Positions 1 to 8,835 of a DNA stretch of 64,000 nt are shown one piece after another. How positions within the stretch are numbered: position 1 is the first letter of the stretch; each line of letters opens with the position of its first letter. The DNA is taken from positions 62,001 to 126,000 of the forward strand of contig NZ_JAIPUT010000003.1 of assembly GCF_020055635.1 (NCBI RefSeq). Reading direction: 5' to 3'. Under the pieces are notes generated by a model that searched no databases, had not been told where the DNA came from, and worked only from the letters and a program-made list of their open reading frames with translations. The DNA is from Marivita sp. (GTDB lineage: Bacteria; Pseudomonadota; Alphaproteobacteria; Rhodobacterales; Rhodobacteraceae). Both the position numbers and the translations under genes were made by a program.

Positions 1-622
1 CGTTGAACGTGGTCACCCGAAGGACAACCGTGTCGCCCTGAAGCCGGGTGCGCACGGCGGTCAGGGTGATCGTGTCCCGGATGATCGACACGTCGAACGG
101 TTCGGCCTCGCCTTCGCGTACCACGGTGATGATGATCTCGGACCCGACCGGGCCGCGCATCAGGTCGACCGCATCGTCAAGGGTCAGACCCAGAACGGAT
201 TCGCCATCGACATGGGTGATGAAGTCGCCAGCCTCGATGCCTGCGGAATCGGCCGGCGTGCCGTCGATCGGCGAGACAACCTTGACGAACCCCTCTTCCT
301 GCGTGACCTCGATCCCCAGGCCGCCGAACTCTCCGCGCGTCTGCACGCGCATGTCGGCGGCATCGTCGGGCGACAGATAGCTGGAATGCGGGTCGAGCGA
401 GGTCAGCATGCCGTCGATGGCCGCCTCGATCAGGTCGCCTTCGTCAACCTCTTCGACATATTGCGCGCGGATGCGTTCGAAGATGTCGCCGAACAGATCG
501 AGCTGTTCGTAGACATTCGTCGTGCGGGCGCTTTCCTGCGCGACCAGCGGGCCGACGAACTGGGTCGTGGCCACGATGCCGGCAAGTGTGCCACCGATGG
601 CCGCCATGACGAGTTTTTTCAT
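1..622 (-). CDS. ctpA: S41 carboxyl-terminal processing protease, 3' end outside window
   Basis: Only the first 207 codons are present; the gene runs off the left edge. The protein starts MKKLVMAAIGGTLAG, a signal peptide or membrane anchor, followed by the helical region typical of CtpA (YEQLDLFGDIFERIRAQYV) and then a PDZ domain at about residues 80-170 (GEFGGLGIEV, the carboxylate-binding strand, and SAGIEAGDFI). The Ser/Lys catalytic core lies beyond the window. CtpA proteases act in the periplasm and trim C-termini of envelope proteins and peptidoglycan hydrolases. The ATG overlaps the stop of the upstream envC-like gene by 4 bases, so the two are translationally coupled, which fits a shared role in cell-wall hydrolysis. 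The family call is secure; the substrates are unknown. Confidence 0.93.
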   Translation of the reverse strand, partial: MKKLVMAAIGGTLAGIVATTQFVGPLVAQESARTTNVYEQLDLFGDIFERIRAQYVEEVDEGDLIEAAIDGMLTSLDPHSSYLSPDDAADMRVQTRGEFGGLGIEVTQEEGFVKVVSPIDGTPADSAGIEAGDFITHVDGESVLGLTLDDAVDLMRGPVGSEIIITVVREGEAEPFDVSIIRDTITLTAVRTRLQGDTVVLRVTTFN

Positions 623-1749
623 TCGGTTGTTCCCTTATCCTCTGTGAACCACCCAAGGGGGTTCTCTGGCATGTCGCCAAATCTGACTTCTATATAGAGC
701 GTTTCGGACAGCGCTTCGCCAGCCCTTTCACCGGAAGGTGATTGAATATCGTCGGGTACACCTTTGGGTCCACCCATCAAACCGACAGGGCTGCCTTCGG
801 GCAGGACCTGGCCGGTTTCTCCGAATACCGTGTCGAGACCCGCAAAGACAAAGAGAATATCCGGTTCGGGTTCAAGGATGCTGACCAGCCCGTAATCCAG
901 AAGCGGCCCCCTGTAGCGGATCGTCGCGGCGGTGGGTGTCGTGACAAGCGCACGCGGGCGCGTGGCGATCAGGACACCGGGCCGGGTGATCCCCGCCGCG
1001 TCGGTCTCACCCGCGCGGCGCAGGATTTCACCCGCCACGGGCAGGGGCAGCGCGCCTTTGCGGTTCCGCGCCGAGGGCAGATCGAGATCGGCCTCGTCTT
1101 CGGAAATCTGGCTCAGACCGGCGGCAAACCCATCGAGCGTTTCCGTCGCACCGATCAGGATCGCGGTCCGGACCGGGTCTTCGGTGAACTTGAGCGGCAG
1201 ATCGGTGCGGTCGGCCATCGCCTGGCTCAGGGCAGTACGGGCGGTCTGGATATCGGCCAGCCCGGCCTGCAGCGTGTTGGCGGCGTCCTGCTGCAACTGG
1301 CGCAGCGCCGTGGCCTCCTCGACATCGGCGCGCAGCCCTGCCGCCGCGTCGGACAGGGCAGGTGTCACCGAGGCCATCAAGAGACCGGCCCGCGCCGCGC
1401 CGATGGGGCCATCGGGATGCACGAAGCTTTGCGGCCCGGCCGTTCCACCCAGCGCCGACAGCGCCGCCAGCAGCCGCGTCACCTCGCCATCGCGGGCATC
1501 AAGGGTGCGGCGCAGTTCGGTTTCGCGAATGGACGCCGCCCGCAACCCGTCGCGCATCGCCGCCAGCCCGGTTTCGAACGCCTTGACCGCTTCGGTCAGG
1601 GCACGCACCCGGTCGCGCGCCGACTCCGCCGCGTCGAGCTTGACCGTGGCCTCTTCCAGCTGCGCCATCGCAGCGCGCGCCGCCTCGGCAGGCGTCTGGG
1701 CCGCCAGCGGAGCGCCGATCGACAAAAGAAGAAACGCCACAAGCCTCAT
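619..1749 (-). CDS. EnvC-like murein hydrolase activator (degenerate LytM/M23 domain)
   Basis: A 376-residue protein with a cleavable signal peptide (MRLVAFLLLSIGAPLAAQ). A long charged coiled-coil region follows (about residues 20-230), then a C-terminal M23/LytM-like fold (about 240-376; GLVSILEPEPDILFVFAGL, and LYIEVR near the end). The zinc-binding histidines of active M23 peptidases are not visible at the expected places, as in E. coli EnvC, which activates amidases instead of cutting peptidoglycan itself. The inferred role is periplasmic activation of AmiC-type amidases at division. The start at 1749 overlaps the gpmI stop as ATGA and the stop overlaps the ctpA start, giving a tightly coupled gpmI-envC-ctpA unit that is common in alphaproteobacteria. 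An upstream in-frame extension exists but is antisense-like inside gpmI, and it would hide the signal peptide. Confidence 0.88.
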   Translation of the reverse strand: MRLVAFLLLSIGAPLAAQTPAEAARAAMAQLEEATVKLDAAESARDRVRALTEAVKAFETGLAAMRDGLRAASIRETELRRTLDARDGEVTRLLAALSALGGTAGPQSFVHPDGPIGAARAGLLMASVTPALSDAAAGLRADVEEATALRQLQQDAANTLQAGLADIQTARTALSQAMADRTDLPLKFTEDPVRTAILIGATETLDGFAAGLSQISEDEADLDLPSARNRKGALPLPVAGEILRRAGETDAAGITRPGVLIATRPRALVTTPTAATIRYRGPLLDYGLVSILEPEPDILFVFAGLDTVFGETGQVLPEGSPVGLMGGPKGVPDDIQSPSGERAGEALSETLYIEVRFGDMPENPLGWFTEDKGTTE

Positions 1750-3263
1750 GTGCGGATCAGGCTCTGCCCGGTCATCTCGTCCGGCTGGGGCAGCCCCATC
1801 AGAGCGAGCAGCGTCGGCGCGAGATCGGCCAGACGGCCATCGGCAAGCGTGGCGCCCTCGGGTCCACCGAACAGCACCACGGGAACGAGATTGGTCGTGT
1901 GCGCCGTGTGCGGCCCGCCGGTGTCGGGATCGACCATGGTTTCGCAATTGCCGTGATCGGCCGTCACGATCATCGCGCCTCCGGCCTTTCCGACGGCGGC
2001 CAGAACCTTGCCCAAGCCGGCATCCACCGCCTCGCAGGCCTTGATAGCCGCGTCCAGATCTCCGGTATGTCCGACCATGTCGGGATTGGCGTAATTGGTG
2101 ACGATCAGGTCATAGCCCGCCTCGACCGCAGCGACGAATTTCCCTGTCACTTCATCCGCCGACATCTCGGGCTGCATGTCGTATGTCGCCACGTTCGGGC
2201 TCTTGGGCATGAAGCGGTCCTCGCCCTCTTCGGGGGTTTCCTGCCCGCCATTGAGAAAGAAGGTCACGTGCGGATACTTCTCGGTCTCGGCCAAACGGTA
2301 CTGGGTGCGCCCATGTCTGGCGACCCATTCCCCGAGCGTGTTGCGGATTTCCTGCTTGGGATAGGCCGTGGTCATGTAGGCACTGTGCGACCTGGAATAG
2401 TCCACCATGCCCAGAAGTCCGGACAGCTCCGGCTTGTCCCGGACGAACCCATGAAAATCGGGATCGCCGATCGCCGCAAGGATTTCGCGCGCCCGGTCGG
2501 CGCGGAAATTGAGGCAAAAGACCCCGTCGCCCCTGTTCAGACCGCTGTAATCGCCGATGACGCAGGGTTCGATGAATTCGTCGTTCTGGTTTTTGGCATA
2601 AGCGTCTTCGACCGCGTGCAGCGCGCTATCGGCTGGGGTGCCCTGCGCGAGCGTCATCGCGTTGTAGGCGCGTTCCACCCGGTCCCAGCGGGTATCGCGG
2701 TCCATCGCGAAATAGCGCCCGATGACGGTGCCGATGGTTGCATTATCCGGCAGGCTGTCGCTCAGATCGGCGATGAACCCCTTGGCCGAGGTCGGCGCCA
2801 CGTCGCGCCCGTCGGTGATCGCGTGCAGCACCACGTCCACGCCCTGGTCGGTGAGCATCTTCACCGCCGCCTTGATGTGGCTGATATGCCCGTGCACCCC
2901 ACCATCGGAGACAAGGCCCATGAGATGCGCCCGACCTCCGGCGTCCTTGACCGTCCTGGCAAAGTCGTGGATCGCGGTGTTCTCGAAGAAGCTGCCATCC
3001 TCGATCGCGAGATCGATCTGGCCCAGGTCCATCGCAACCACGCGCCCCGCGCCGATATTGGTGTGTCCGACCTCGGAATTGCCCATTTGCCCGCGCGGCA
3101 GCCCCACATCGGGCCCGTGCGTGATCAGCGTCGCATGGGGACAACTCGCCATCAGGCGATCCATGGTTGGCGTCTGCGCCAGTTTGGGCGCATTCGCGGT
3201 CGGATCGTCGCGCAATCCCCAGCCGTCGAGGATGGTCAGAACGACAGGTTTCGGGGTGGTCAT
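1746..3263 (-). CDS. gpmI: 2,3-bisphosphoglycerate-independent phosphoglycerate mutase
   Basis: A 505-residue cytosolic glycolytic enzyme that interconverts 3- and 2-phosphoglycerate using two Mn ions. The start MTTPKPVVLTILDGWG carries the first metal site (Asp in LDGWG). The phosphorylated serine is in QMGNSEVGH. Further conserved blocks are GLVSDGGVHGH, HAITDGRDV, NFRADRARE, PDMVGHTGD and VTADHGNCE, all in the expected order for the alkaline-phosphatase superfamily fold. Length matches the family (about 510). A longer in-frame N-terminus is open to 3539, but it contains no conserved sequence and overlaps the 3373-3392 hairpin, so 3263 was chosen. It is first in the gpmI-envC-ctpA unit. Confidence 0.96.
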   Translation of the reverse strand: MTTPKPVVLTILDGWGLRDDPTANAPKLAQTPTMDRLMASCPHATLITHGPDVGLPRGQMGNSEVGHTNIGAGRVVAMDLGQIDLAIEDGSFFENTAIHDFARTVKDAGGRAHLMGLVSDGGVHGHISHIKAAVKMLTDQGVDVVLHAITDGRDVAPTSAKGFIADLSDSLPDNATIGTVIGRYFAMDRDTRWDRVERAYNAMTLAQGTPADSALHAVEDAYAKNQNDEFIEPCVIGDYSGLNRGDGVFCLNFRADRAREILAAIGDPDFHGFVRDKPELSGLLGMVDYSRSHSAYMTTAYPKQEIRNTLGEWVARHGRTQYRLAETEKYPHVTFFLNGGQETPEEGEDRFMPKSPNVATYDMQPEMSADEVTGKFVAAVEAGYDLIVTNYANPDMVGHTGDLDAAIKACEAVDAGLGKVLAAVGKAGGAMIVTADHGNCETMVDPDTGGPHTAHTTNLVPVVLFGGPEGATLADGRLADLAPTLLALMGLPQPDEMTGQSLIRT

Positions 3264-3372
3264 GGGGTGTCCTCTGCTCGGCCCGGTCTTGGGTGTCGTG
3301 TAGCAGAGGTGGTGCAAGATGTGGAGGGGGCGCGTTTGACCTTTGATCGACCCGCCTGCGCGGTCCGACCCG

Positions 3373-3392
3373 TTGGGGGGCCAGCCCCCCAA
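3373..3392 (-). terminator. GC-rich stem-loop downstream of the CDP-alcohol transferase gene
   Basis: A perfect 8-bp stem (TTGGGGGG / CCCCCCAA) with a CCAG loop is followed on the plus strand by a second C-run and an AT-rich, purine-rich stretch to about 3425. It sits just past the stop of the gene ending at 3434. It is probably a transcription end or 3' mRNA structure for that gene, separating it from gpmI. A G-run/C-run hairpin followed by TATTTGGAAA-like sequence resembles intergenic elements I remember from roseobacters; copy number in this genome cannot be tested here. Confidence 0.5.
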
Positions 3393-3433
3393 ACCCCCCG
3401 GCATATTTGGAAAGAGAAGAAGACGGGAAAGCG

Positions 3434-4039
3434 TCAGCCCAGCATTCGCCAGCCTGCCAGCCACCGCGTCAGGGTCGTGATCCCGCAAAGCGCGGCGAAG
3501 GTGAACGCCAGCCATGGAAAGGCTGCGGGGAAAAGGCACATGGCGACGAAAAGCGCGATGGTCTCGGTGCCTTCGGTCAGACCGCCCAGGTAGTAGATGC
3601 CCTTGGTCGGGTAGGCGTCAGACAGGATCCCGCGCTTTTCGGCGATGATCGAGAAGGCGAGAAAGCTCGATCCGGTGCCGACGAAGCTGCAGATCAGCAC
3701 AGCCGCCGGCAGCGCGTTCGTGGCGGGGTCGAGCAGTGCAAAGCCCAGTGGGAACAGGCCGTAGAACATGAAGTCGAGCGCGATATCGAGAAACGCTCCG
3801 CGATCCGTGGGCTGCGTCAGGCGGGCCACGGCGCCATCGAGACCATCCGCCAGCCGGTTCAGCGCCAGACAGACCAGCGCGGTCCAGAAAAGGCCCATCC
3901 ACAGGGCCAGCACGCCCAGCACTCCGATCAAAAATCCCAAGACCGTGATCTGATCGGCGCCGACCCCGCACGCGACCAGACTGCGCGCGGGACGATCCAG
4001 GGCGCGTCGGACAAGCGGCAGGAGGGTGGCGTCGATCAT
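3434..4039 (-). CDS. CDP-alcohol phosphatidyltransferase family membrane protein
   Basis: A 201-residue integral membrane protein. The family signature D-G-x2-A-R-x8-G-x3-D-x3-D is fully visible as DGLDGAVAR, then RGAFLDIALD. These residues bind Mg and the CDP-linked donor. About six hydrophobic segments follow, starting with QITVLGFLIGVLGVLALWMGL. The family transfers a phosphatidyl or similar phosphoalcohol group to make phospholipids; the acceptor cannot be read from sequence, and the short form does not clearly match PgsA, PssA or Pcs. The ATG at 4039 was chosen; an adjacent GTG or an ATG 17 codons upstream are possible alternatives. It is followed by a stem-loop and then gpmI on the same strand. 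Confidence 0.82.
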   Translation of the reverse strand: MIDATLLPLVRRALDRPARSLVACGVGADQITVLGFLIGVLGVLALWMGLFWTALVCLALNRLADGLDGAVARLTQPTDRGAFLDIALDFMFYGLFPLGFALLDPATNALPAAVLICSFVGTGSSFLAFSIIAEKRGILSDAYPTKGIYYLGGLTEGTETIALFVAMCLFPAAFPWLAFTFAALCGITTLTRWLAGWRMLG

Positions 4040-4204
4040 CACTCGGCCTTGGTGAGCAGGGTCGGCCTTGGCCATAGCGGGCCAAACCGCGCGGGTACAC
4101 TGAAATCTTGAACACCTGTTTGTCATTTGACCGGGAGCGGGTAACGCTGCTTTCAACGGAAAAAATCCGAGGCGTCCGGCCTCCAAAATTCGGGACATCG
4201 ATTC

Positions 4205-5410
4205 ATGCGCAGATTTCTTGCCGCCACGCTTGCCACCTTCACCGCTGTTGCAGCCGCTGCCGAGCCCGACCCCTCGAACTGGGAGGCGGTCACCGAAGAG
4301 GCCCGCGGCCAGACGGTTTACTGGAACGCCTGGGGTGGGTCTGACACGATCAACACGTTCATTGGCTGGATCGGAGACCGGGTCGGCGAAGAGTACGGCG
4401 TGACGCTTGAGCATGTGAAGCTGTCGGACACCGCCGAGGCGGTCAGCCGTGTTCTGGCGGAAAAGACCGCAGGCAAGGACGCAGGCGGCGCGGTCGACAT
4501 GATCTGGATCAACGGCGAGAACTTCGCCGCGATGAAGCGGCAGGACCTGCTGTTCGGTCCCTGGGTCGAGGAAATGCCCAGTTGGGCCAATGTGGATGTT
4601 GAGGGCAAACCTGCCGTGATCTCTGATTTCACCGTGCCCACGGATGGGCTCGAGGCCCCGTGGGGCATGGCGCAGGTGGTGTTCTACTATGACACCGCGC
4701 GACTTGACACGCCGCCGACCACGATGGAGGCGCTGGCGGACTATGCCGCCGCCAACCCGGGGCGGTTCACCTATCCGCAGCCGCCGAATTTCCTTGGCTC
4801 GACCTTTCTCAAGCAGGCGCTGATCGAATTCGTGCCGGATGTGTCGGTGCTGCAAGCGCCGGTTGACGAGGCGGATTACGAGGCGGCGACTGCCGAATTC
4901 TGGGCCTTCCTTGACGGTCTTTCGCCGACCCTCTGGCGGTCGGGCCGCGCCTATCCGCAGAACGAATCCCGCCAGATCCAGTTGATGGCCGATGGCGAGA
5001 TCGACCTTGCCATCAGCTTCAACCCGAACGAGGCCAGCAACGCGATCGCCAACGGGCAGTTGCAGAACAGCGTGCGCAGCTTCGTGATGGATGCCGGGTC
5101 CATCGGCAATGCCAGCTTTGTCGCCATCCCCTATAATGCCAACGCCAAGGCGGGGGCGATGGTGGTTGCGAACTTCATGATGTCGCCCGAGGCGCAGGCG
5201 ATGATGCAGGACCCCGAGGTTTGGGGTCTGAGCACCGTTCTGGACCTTGCCAAGCTGTCAGAGGACGACCGCGCGCGGTTCGACGCGCTGGAACTGGGCA
5301 TCGCCACCCTGCCGCCCGAAGAGCTTGGCGCGACCCTGTCCGAGCCGCATCCAAGCTGGATGGTCAGACTCGAGGAAGACTGGACCGATCGGTACGGCGT
5401 CGCGCAATAG
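4205..5410 (+). CDS. ynjB: YnjB-type ABC transporter periplasmic substrate-binding protein
   Basis: A 401-residue secreted protein with signal peptide MRRFLAATLATFTAVAAAAE. The mature protein has the two-lobed SBP_bac_6 layout (VYWNAWGGSDTIN near the start, VDMIWINGENFAAMKR, PWGMAQVVFYYD, FVAIPYNANAKAGAMVVANF). It is followed by a large two-part permease and a small ATPase, which is the arrangement of E. coli ynjBCD, a transporter without an established substrate. The 165 bases upstream hold no recognisable riboswitch. Thiamine importers (ThiBPQ) are the nearest well-known relatives by organisation, but no TPP element is visible, so a thiamine role is not claimed. Confidence 0.85.
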   Translation: MRRFLAATLATFTAVAAAAEPDPSNWEAVTEEARGQTVYWNAWGGSDTINTFIGWIGDRVGEEYGVTLEHVKLSDTAEAVSRVLAEKTAGKDAGGAVDMIWINGENFAAMKRQDLLFGPWVEEMPSWANVDVEGKPAVISDFTVPTDGLEAPWGMAQVVFYYDTARLDTPPTTMEALADYAAANPGRFTYPQPPNFLGSTFLKQALIEFVPDVSVLQAPVDEADYEAATAEFWAFLDGLSPTLWRSGRAYPQNESRQIQLMADGEIDLAISFNPNEASNAIANGQLQNSVRSFVMDAGSIGNASFVAIPYNANAKAGAMVVANFMMSPEAQAMMQDPEVWGLSTVLDLAKLSEDDRARFDALELGIATLPPEELGATLSEPHPSWMVRLEEDWTDRYGVAQ

Positions 5411-5419
5411 GCGCGACAG

Positions 5420-7138
5420 GTGCCGTCACGCTGCGAGACAACGACGGCGCGGTCCCGGTTCCTGCCCTGGGCGCCGCTTCTCACGCTCGGGATCATGGTG
5501 GGTCCTGTGGTGGCCGGTGTCCTGGGCACATTGGTGCCGGCTTTCGGGTATCTGCCGGCCTTGGGCAGCGACTCGTTCGGGTTGAATGCCTTTGTCTTGC
5601 TGTTCGACTGGCCCGGGGTCACCCGCGCCAGCGTTCTGAGCGTTACCACGGGAGTCGCGGCCACCGCTCTGTCCCTGCTGCTGGTGACCCTCATCTGCGC
5701 GGCGTGGAGCGGATCGCGGGCCTTTCGCATCATCGAACGCATGCTCTCGCCGCTCCTGTCGGTGCCCCATGCTGCCGCGGCCTTTGGTCTGGCCTTCCTG
5801 ATCGCACCGTCAGGATGGATCGCACGGGCCACATCGCCTTGGCTGACCGGATGGGACAGACCGCCTGACCTGCTGATCCTGCAAGACCCGCTGGGCCTGT
5901 CCCTGATCGCGGGACTGGTGGTCAAGGAAGTGCCGTTCCTGCTCTTGATGACGCTTGCGGCACTGACCCAGATCCGCACGACGCAAACCCGCGATACCGC
6001 ACTGGCCTTGGGATACCCGCCCGTCACAGCGTGGTTCAAAACCGTCTTTCCGCGTGTCTATGCGCAGATCAGGCTGCCGGTCTACGCGGTGCTCGCCTTC
6101 TCCATGACGGTCGTGGACGTGTCCCTGATCCTTGGGCCGACAACGCCTTCGACACTATCGGTGCAGATCCTCAAATGGATGAACGACCCGGACCTGAGCC
6201 TGCGCTTCCTCGGCTCGGCTGCGGCTGTCTGGCAACTGGCGCTGGTCATCGGCACGTTGATCCTGTGGCGACTGGCCGAGGTCGCGATCGCCCGTCTGGG
6301 GCGCCTCTGGGTCACCTCGGGCACCCGCGGCGGCGCGACGCGCAGCATCAAGGCGCTGTCCCTGACCGCCGCGATCCTCAGCGCCAGCGCCATTGTCTTT
6401 GGCATCCTTGGCCTGTTGGTCTGGTCCTTTGCCGGGTTCTGGAGCTTTCCCGACCTGCTGCCCGGCGGTTTCACAACACGTACATGGATGCGCCACGCCA
6501 TGAACCTTTGGCCCGTCATCACCGAAACCCTGATCATCGCGTCGGTCTCGACGCTGATCGCGCTCCTGCTGACACTCGCCTGCCTCGAGGCCGAGGAACG
6601 TCACGGCCTGAAGCCCAGTTCGCGGGCGCTCTGGCTGCTTTATGTGCCGCTGATCGTTCCGCAGATCGCCTTTCTGACCGGATTGCAGACGCTGGCCATC
6701 TTCACCGGGATCGATGGCAACCGGACGGCCGTGATCGCGGTGCATGTCATCTTCGTGCTGCCTTATGTTTTCCTGTCGCTGGCCGACCCGTTTCGCGCCT
6801 GGGATTCGCGCTACGGCCATGTCGCGAGGGCGCTGGGGGCGGGCTGCGACGGGGTTCTCTGGCGGGTGCGGCTGCCGATGCTGCTTCGCCCGATCCTGAC
6901 CGCCGCCGCGGTGGGTTTTGCGGTTTCGATCGGGCAATTCCTGCCAACGCTCCTGGCCGGGGCGGGGCGGGTGCAGACGCTGACCACCGAAGCGGTTGCG
7001 CTGGCCTCGGGGGGTGACCGGCGGGTGATTGCGGTCTATGCGCTCAGCCAGACCGCCGCGGCCTTTCTTCCGTTTGCGGTGGCGGTGTTCGTACCCGACA
7101 TCGTCTGGCGCAATCGCAGGGGGTTGCGACATGCCTGA
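5420..7138 (+). CDS. ynjC: YnjC-type ABC transporter permease (two fused permease halves)
   Basis: A 572-residue inner-membrane protein with about twelve hydrophobic segments arranged as two repeated permease halves (about 15-290 and 320-570). Each half ends with the cytoplasmic EAA-type loop that contacts the ATPase (DTALALGYPPVTAWFKTVFP in the first; HVARALGAGCDGVLWRVRLP in the second). The start is a GTG ten bases after the ynjB stop, with a weak AGG upstream; no earlier start fits. It overlaps ynjD by 8 bases. The channel would import the solute bound by YnjB. Confidence 0.87.
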   Translation: MPSRCETTTARSRFLPWAPLLTLGIMVGPVVAGVLGTLVPAFGYLPALGSDSFGLNAFVLLFDWPGVTRASVLSVTTGVAATALSLLLVTLICAAWSGSRAFRIIERMLSPLLSVPHAAAAFGLAFLIAPSGWIARATSPWLTGWDRPPDLLILQDPLGLSLIAGLVVKEVPFLLLMTLAALTQIRTTQTRDTALALGYPPVTAWFKTVFPRVYAQIRLPVYAVLAFSMTVVDVSLILGPTTPSTLSVQILKWMNDPDLSLRFLGSAAAVWQLALVIGTLILWRLAEVAIARLGRLWVTSGTRGGATRSIKALSLTAAILSASAIVFGILGLLVWSFAGFWSFPDLLPGGFTTRTWMRHAMNLWPVITETLIIASVSTLIALLLTLACLEAEERHGLKPSSRALWLLYVPLIVPQIAFLTGLQTLAIFTGIDGNRTAVIAVHVIFVLPYVFLSLADPFRAWDSRYGHVARALGAGCDGVLWRVRLPMLLRPILTAAAVGFAVSIGQFLPTLLAGAGRVQTLTTEAVALASGGDRRVIAVYALSQTAAAFLPFAVAVFVPDIVWRNRRGLRHA

Positions 7139-7769
7139 TCCCGGACTGACCCTTGACGGCGTGGTGATCCGCCGCGACGGGCGCACGCTTGTCGACATCT
7201 CGGACCATGTCGCACCGGGCGAAGTCCTGACCGTCATGGGGCCAAGCGGGTCCGGCAAGTCCACGCTGCTGTCCTACATCATCGGCACGCTCGATCCCGG
7301 CTTCGAGGTGACCGGTCGCGTCATTCTCAACAGCACGGACATCACCGACCTGGCCCCCGAGGCGCGGCAGGTCGGTATCCTGTTCCAGGATGAATTGCTG
7401 TTTCCACACCTGTCGGTGGGCGAAAACCTTGCCTTCGGGCTTCGGGCAAGGGTCAAGGGCCGCGCCGAACGGATGCGCCGGATCGAAGCGGCGCTGGACG
7501 AGATCGGGCTGGGCGGTTTTTTTCACCGCGATCCGGAAACCCTGTCGGGGGGTCAGAAGGCACGGGTGGCGCTGATGCGGATGCTCTTGTCCGGGCCGAA
7601 GATGCTTTTGCTCGACGAGCCGTTCTCCCGGCTCGATACCGAACGTCGCGACAAGATCCGCGCGCTAGTGTTCGAGCAGGCGCGCGCCAAGGGATTGCCG
7701 GTCCTGCTGGTGACACACGACCATGCCGATGCCGATGCCGCCGGAGGCCGTGTGCACCGGCTGGAATGA
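7131..7769 (+). CDS. ynjD: YnjD-type ABC transporter ATP-binding protein
   Basis: A 212-residue ATPase. Walker A is GPSGSGKST (about residues 35-43), the Q-loop is in GILFQDELLFPHL, the signature is LSGGQKARVAL, Walker B is LLLDEPFSRLD and the H-loop is VTHDHADAD. It powers the YnjC permease from the cytoplasmic face. The ATG at 7131 lies inside the end of ynjC, and the upstream in-frame extension is only the permease read in another frame. The stop is three bases from the stop of the convergent glycosyltransferase gene, leaving no space for an intergenic terminator. Confidence 0.93.
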   Translation: MPDPGLTLDGVVIRRDGRTLVDISDHVAPGEVLTVMGPSGSGKSTLLSYIIGTLDPGFEVTGRVILNSTDITDLAPEARQVGILFQDELLFPHLSVGENLAFGLRARVKGRAERMRRIEAALDEIGLGGFFHRDPETLSGGQKARVALMRMLLSGPKMLLLDEPFSRLDTERRDKIRALVFEQARAKGLPVLLVTHDHADADAAGGRVHRLE

Positions 7770-7772
7770 CGA

Positions 7773-8558
7773 TCAGTCGCGTTCCGGAGCGGGGCGTCCG
7801 GCCTTGAACCCGGACCTCAGTTGCCAGGCGTGGGCAATTTCTTCGGGCAGGATCCGAAAGCACCGGGCGTAGCGCGGGATCAGTCGCGCGGGTTGCGACA
7901 GGGCACGCCAGAGCCATTCCATCGCGATGGCCCGCACCCATTTAGGCGCGCGCGCTTGCGAGCCCGCGAAAAAGTCGAGCCCTGCGCCGATGGAGACAAA
8001 GCCAACGGACGGCAGCGTCCGCCGACCATAGGCCGCGAACAGTTCCTGTTTCGGCGCACCCAGCGCAAGAAACGCGATATCGGCCCCCGCCGCGTCAAGC
8101 GCGTTCAGCACCTCGTCGGCAGAGTGACCCGAGGGATCGAACCCCATGGGCGGCGCGACGGTGGCGACGATGCGGGTTCCCGGCACCTCGCCTTCCAGAA
8201 AAGACTTGGCGGCGGCAAGCGTATCGTCCGTGCTGCCCACCAGCGCGATGGTCTTGCCCTGCGCGGCGGCCATACGGGTGAGGGGCAGGATCGCGTCCGA
8301 ACCGGGGATCAGTTCGACGTTGCGCCGCGCCAGCTTAGACATCCAGACGATCGGGTTCCCATCCGCCACGATCAGGTCCTGCACCGCGTAGGCGTCTCGG
8401 AAGCGGGCATCTTCGCGCAGCTTGACCAGGTGATCGAGATTGATCGTCGCCAGCGAAAACCCTTCGCCCGCGCGCAGCCTCGCCGAGATCTGCCGTTCCA
8501 ACGCCACCCAGTCCGGCACGTTGACCGTCAGGTCATACGCCTCACCCCAAAAGCGCAT
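7773..8558 (-). CDS. WecG/TagA/CpsF family (GT26) glycosyltransferase
   Basis: A 261-residue protein with the family blocks INLDHLVKLREDARFRDAY, DLIVADGNPIVWMSK, IALVGSTDDTLAAAK and LGAPKQELFA (the G-x-P-x-Q-E motif), ending SIGAGLDFFAGSQARAPKWV and a short amphipathic membrane-associated tail. GT26 enzymes add the second sugar onto undecaprenyl-diphosphate-linked acceptors in O-antigen, teichoic or exopolysaccharide synthesis. The start at 8558 is chosen because AGGAGGTG lies 4-5 bases upstream; an in-frame ATG at 8603 is possible. It is divergent from the oxidoreductase at 8836. The 277 bases between them include an AT-rich stretch (about 8630-8730) that should hold both promoters, but no clear box was found. 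Confidence 0.9.
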   Translation of the reverse strand: MRFWGEAYDLTVNVPDWVALERQISARLRAGEGFSLATINLDHLVKLREDARFRDAYAVQDLIVADGNPIVWMSKLARRNVELIPGSDAILPLTRMAAAQGKTIALVGSTDDTLAAAKSFLEGEVPGTRIVATVAPPMGFDPSGHSADEVLNALDAAGADIAFLALGAPKQELFAAYGRRTLPSVGFVSIGAGLDFFAGSQARAPKWVRAIAMEWLWRALSQPARLIPRYARCFRILPEEIAHAWQLRSGFKAGRPAPERD

Positions 8559-8835
8559 CAGCACCTCCTGCTCTGCCTGGTGGGATCTGTCTAGTGGTGT
8601 CATTGGGCCAAAACGGGGCGGAAGCGCTGCAAAATCAAGACATCTTACAAAGAATACGCTGCGATGCCGCGAGAAAATCCAGATTTGTCGAATTATGACC
8701 ACTATTGAATGATTTAACGCGCCAAAACCTGTGCAGGACCAAGAGCAGACCCGTGACGCAGCCACAGCCTCGTTTCTTCCGCGGCCCCTTCTGCGGGCCC
8801 TTCTGCGGGCTTGCCTCCTTGGGGGCAGCTTGCTG

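Noticed and set aside
1899-3593. A 564-codon open frame on the plus strand opposite gpmI
   Set aside because: It is antisense to a clear GpmI, has no recognisable motifs, and is the usual artefact of GC-rich codon use.
4040-4204. TPP riboswitch upstream of the ynjB-type gene
   Set aside because: No CTGAGA-type or ACCTGAT-type TPP-box segments were found, so the thiamine interpretation was dropped.
4040-4855. N-terminal extension of the CDP-alcohol transferase to 4855
   Set aside because: It would overlap the ynjB gene on the other strand and adds no conserved sequence; the family signature fits a start at 4039.
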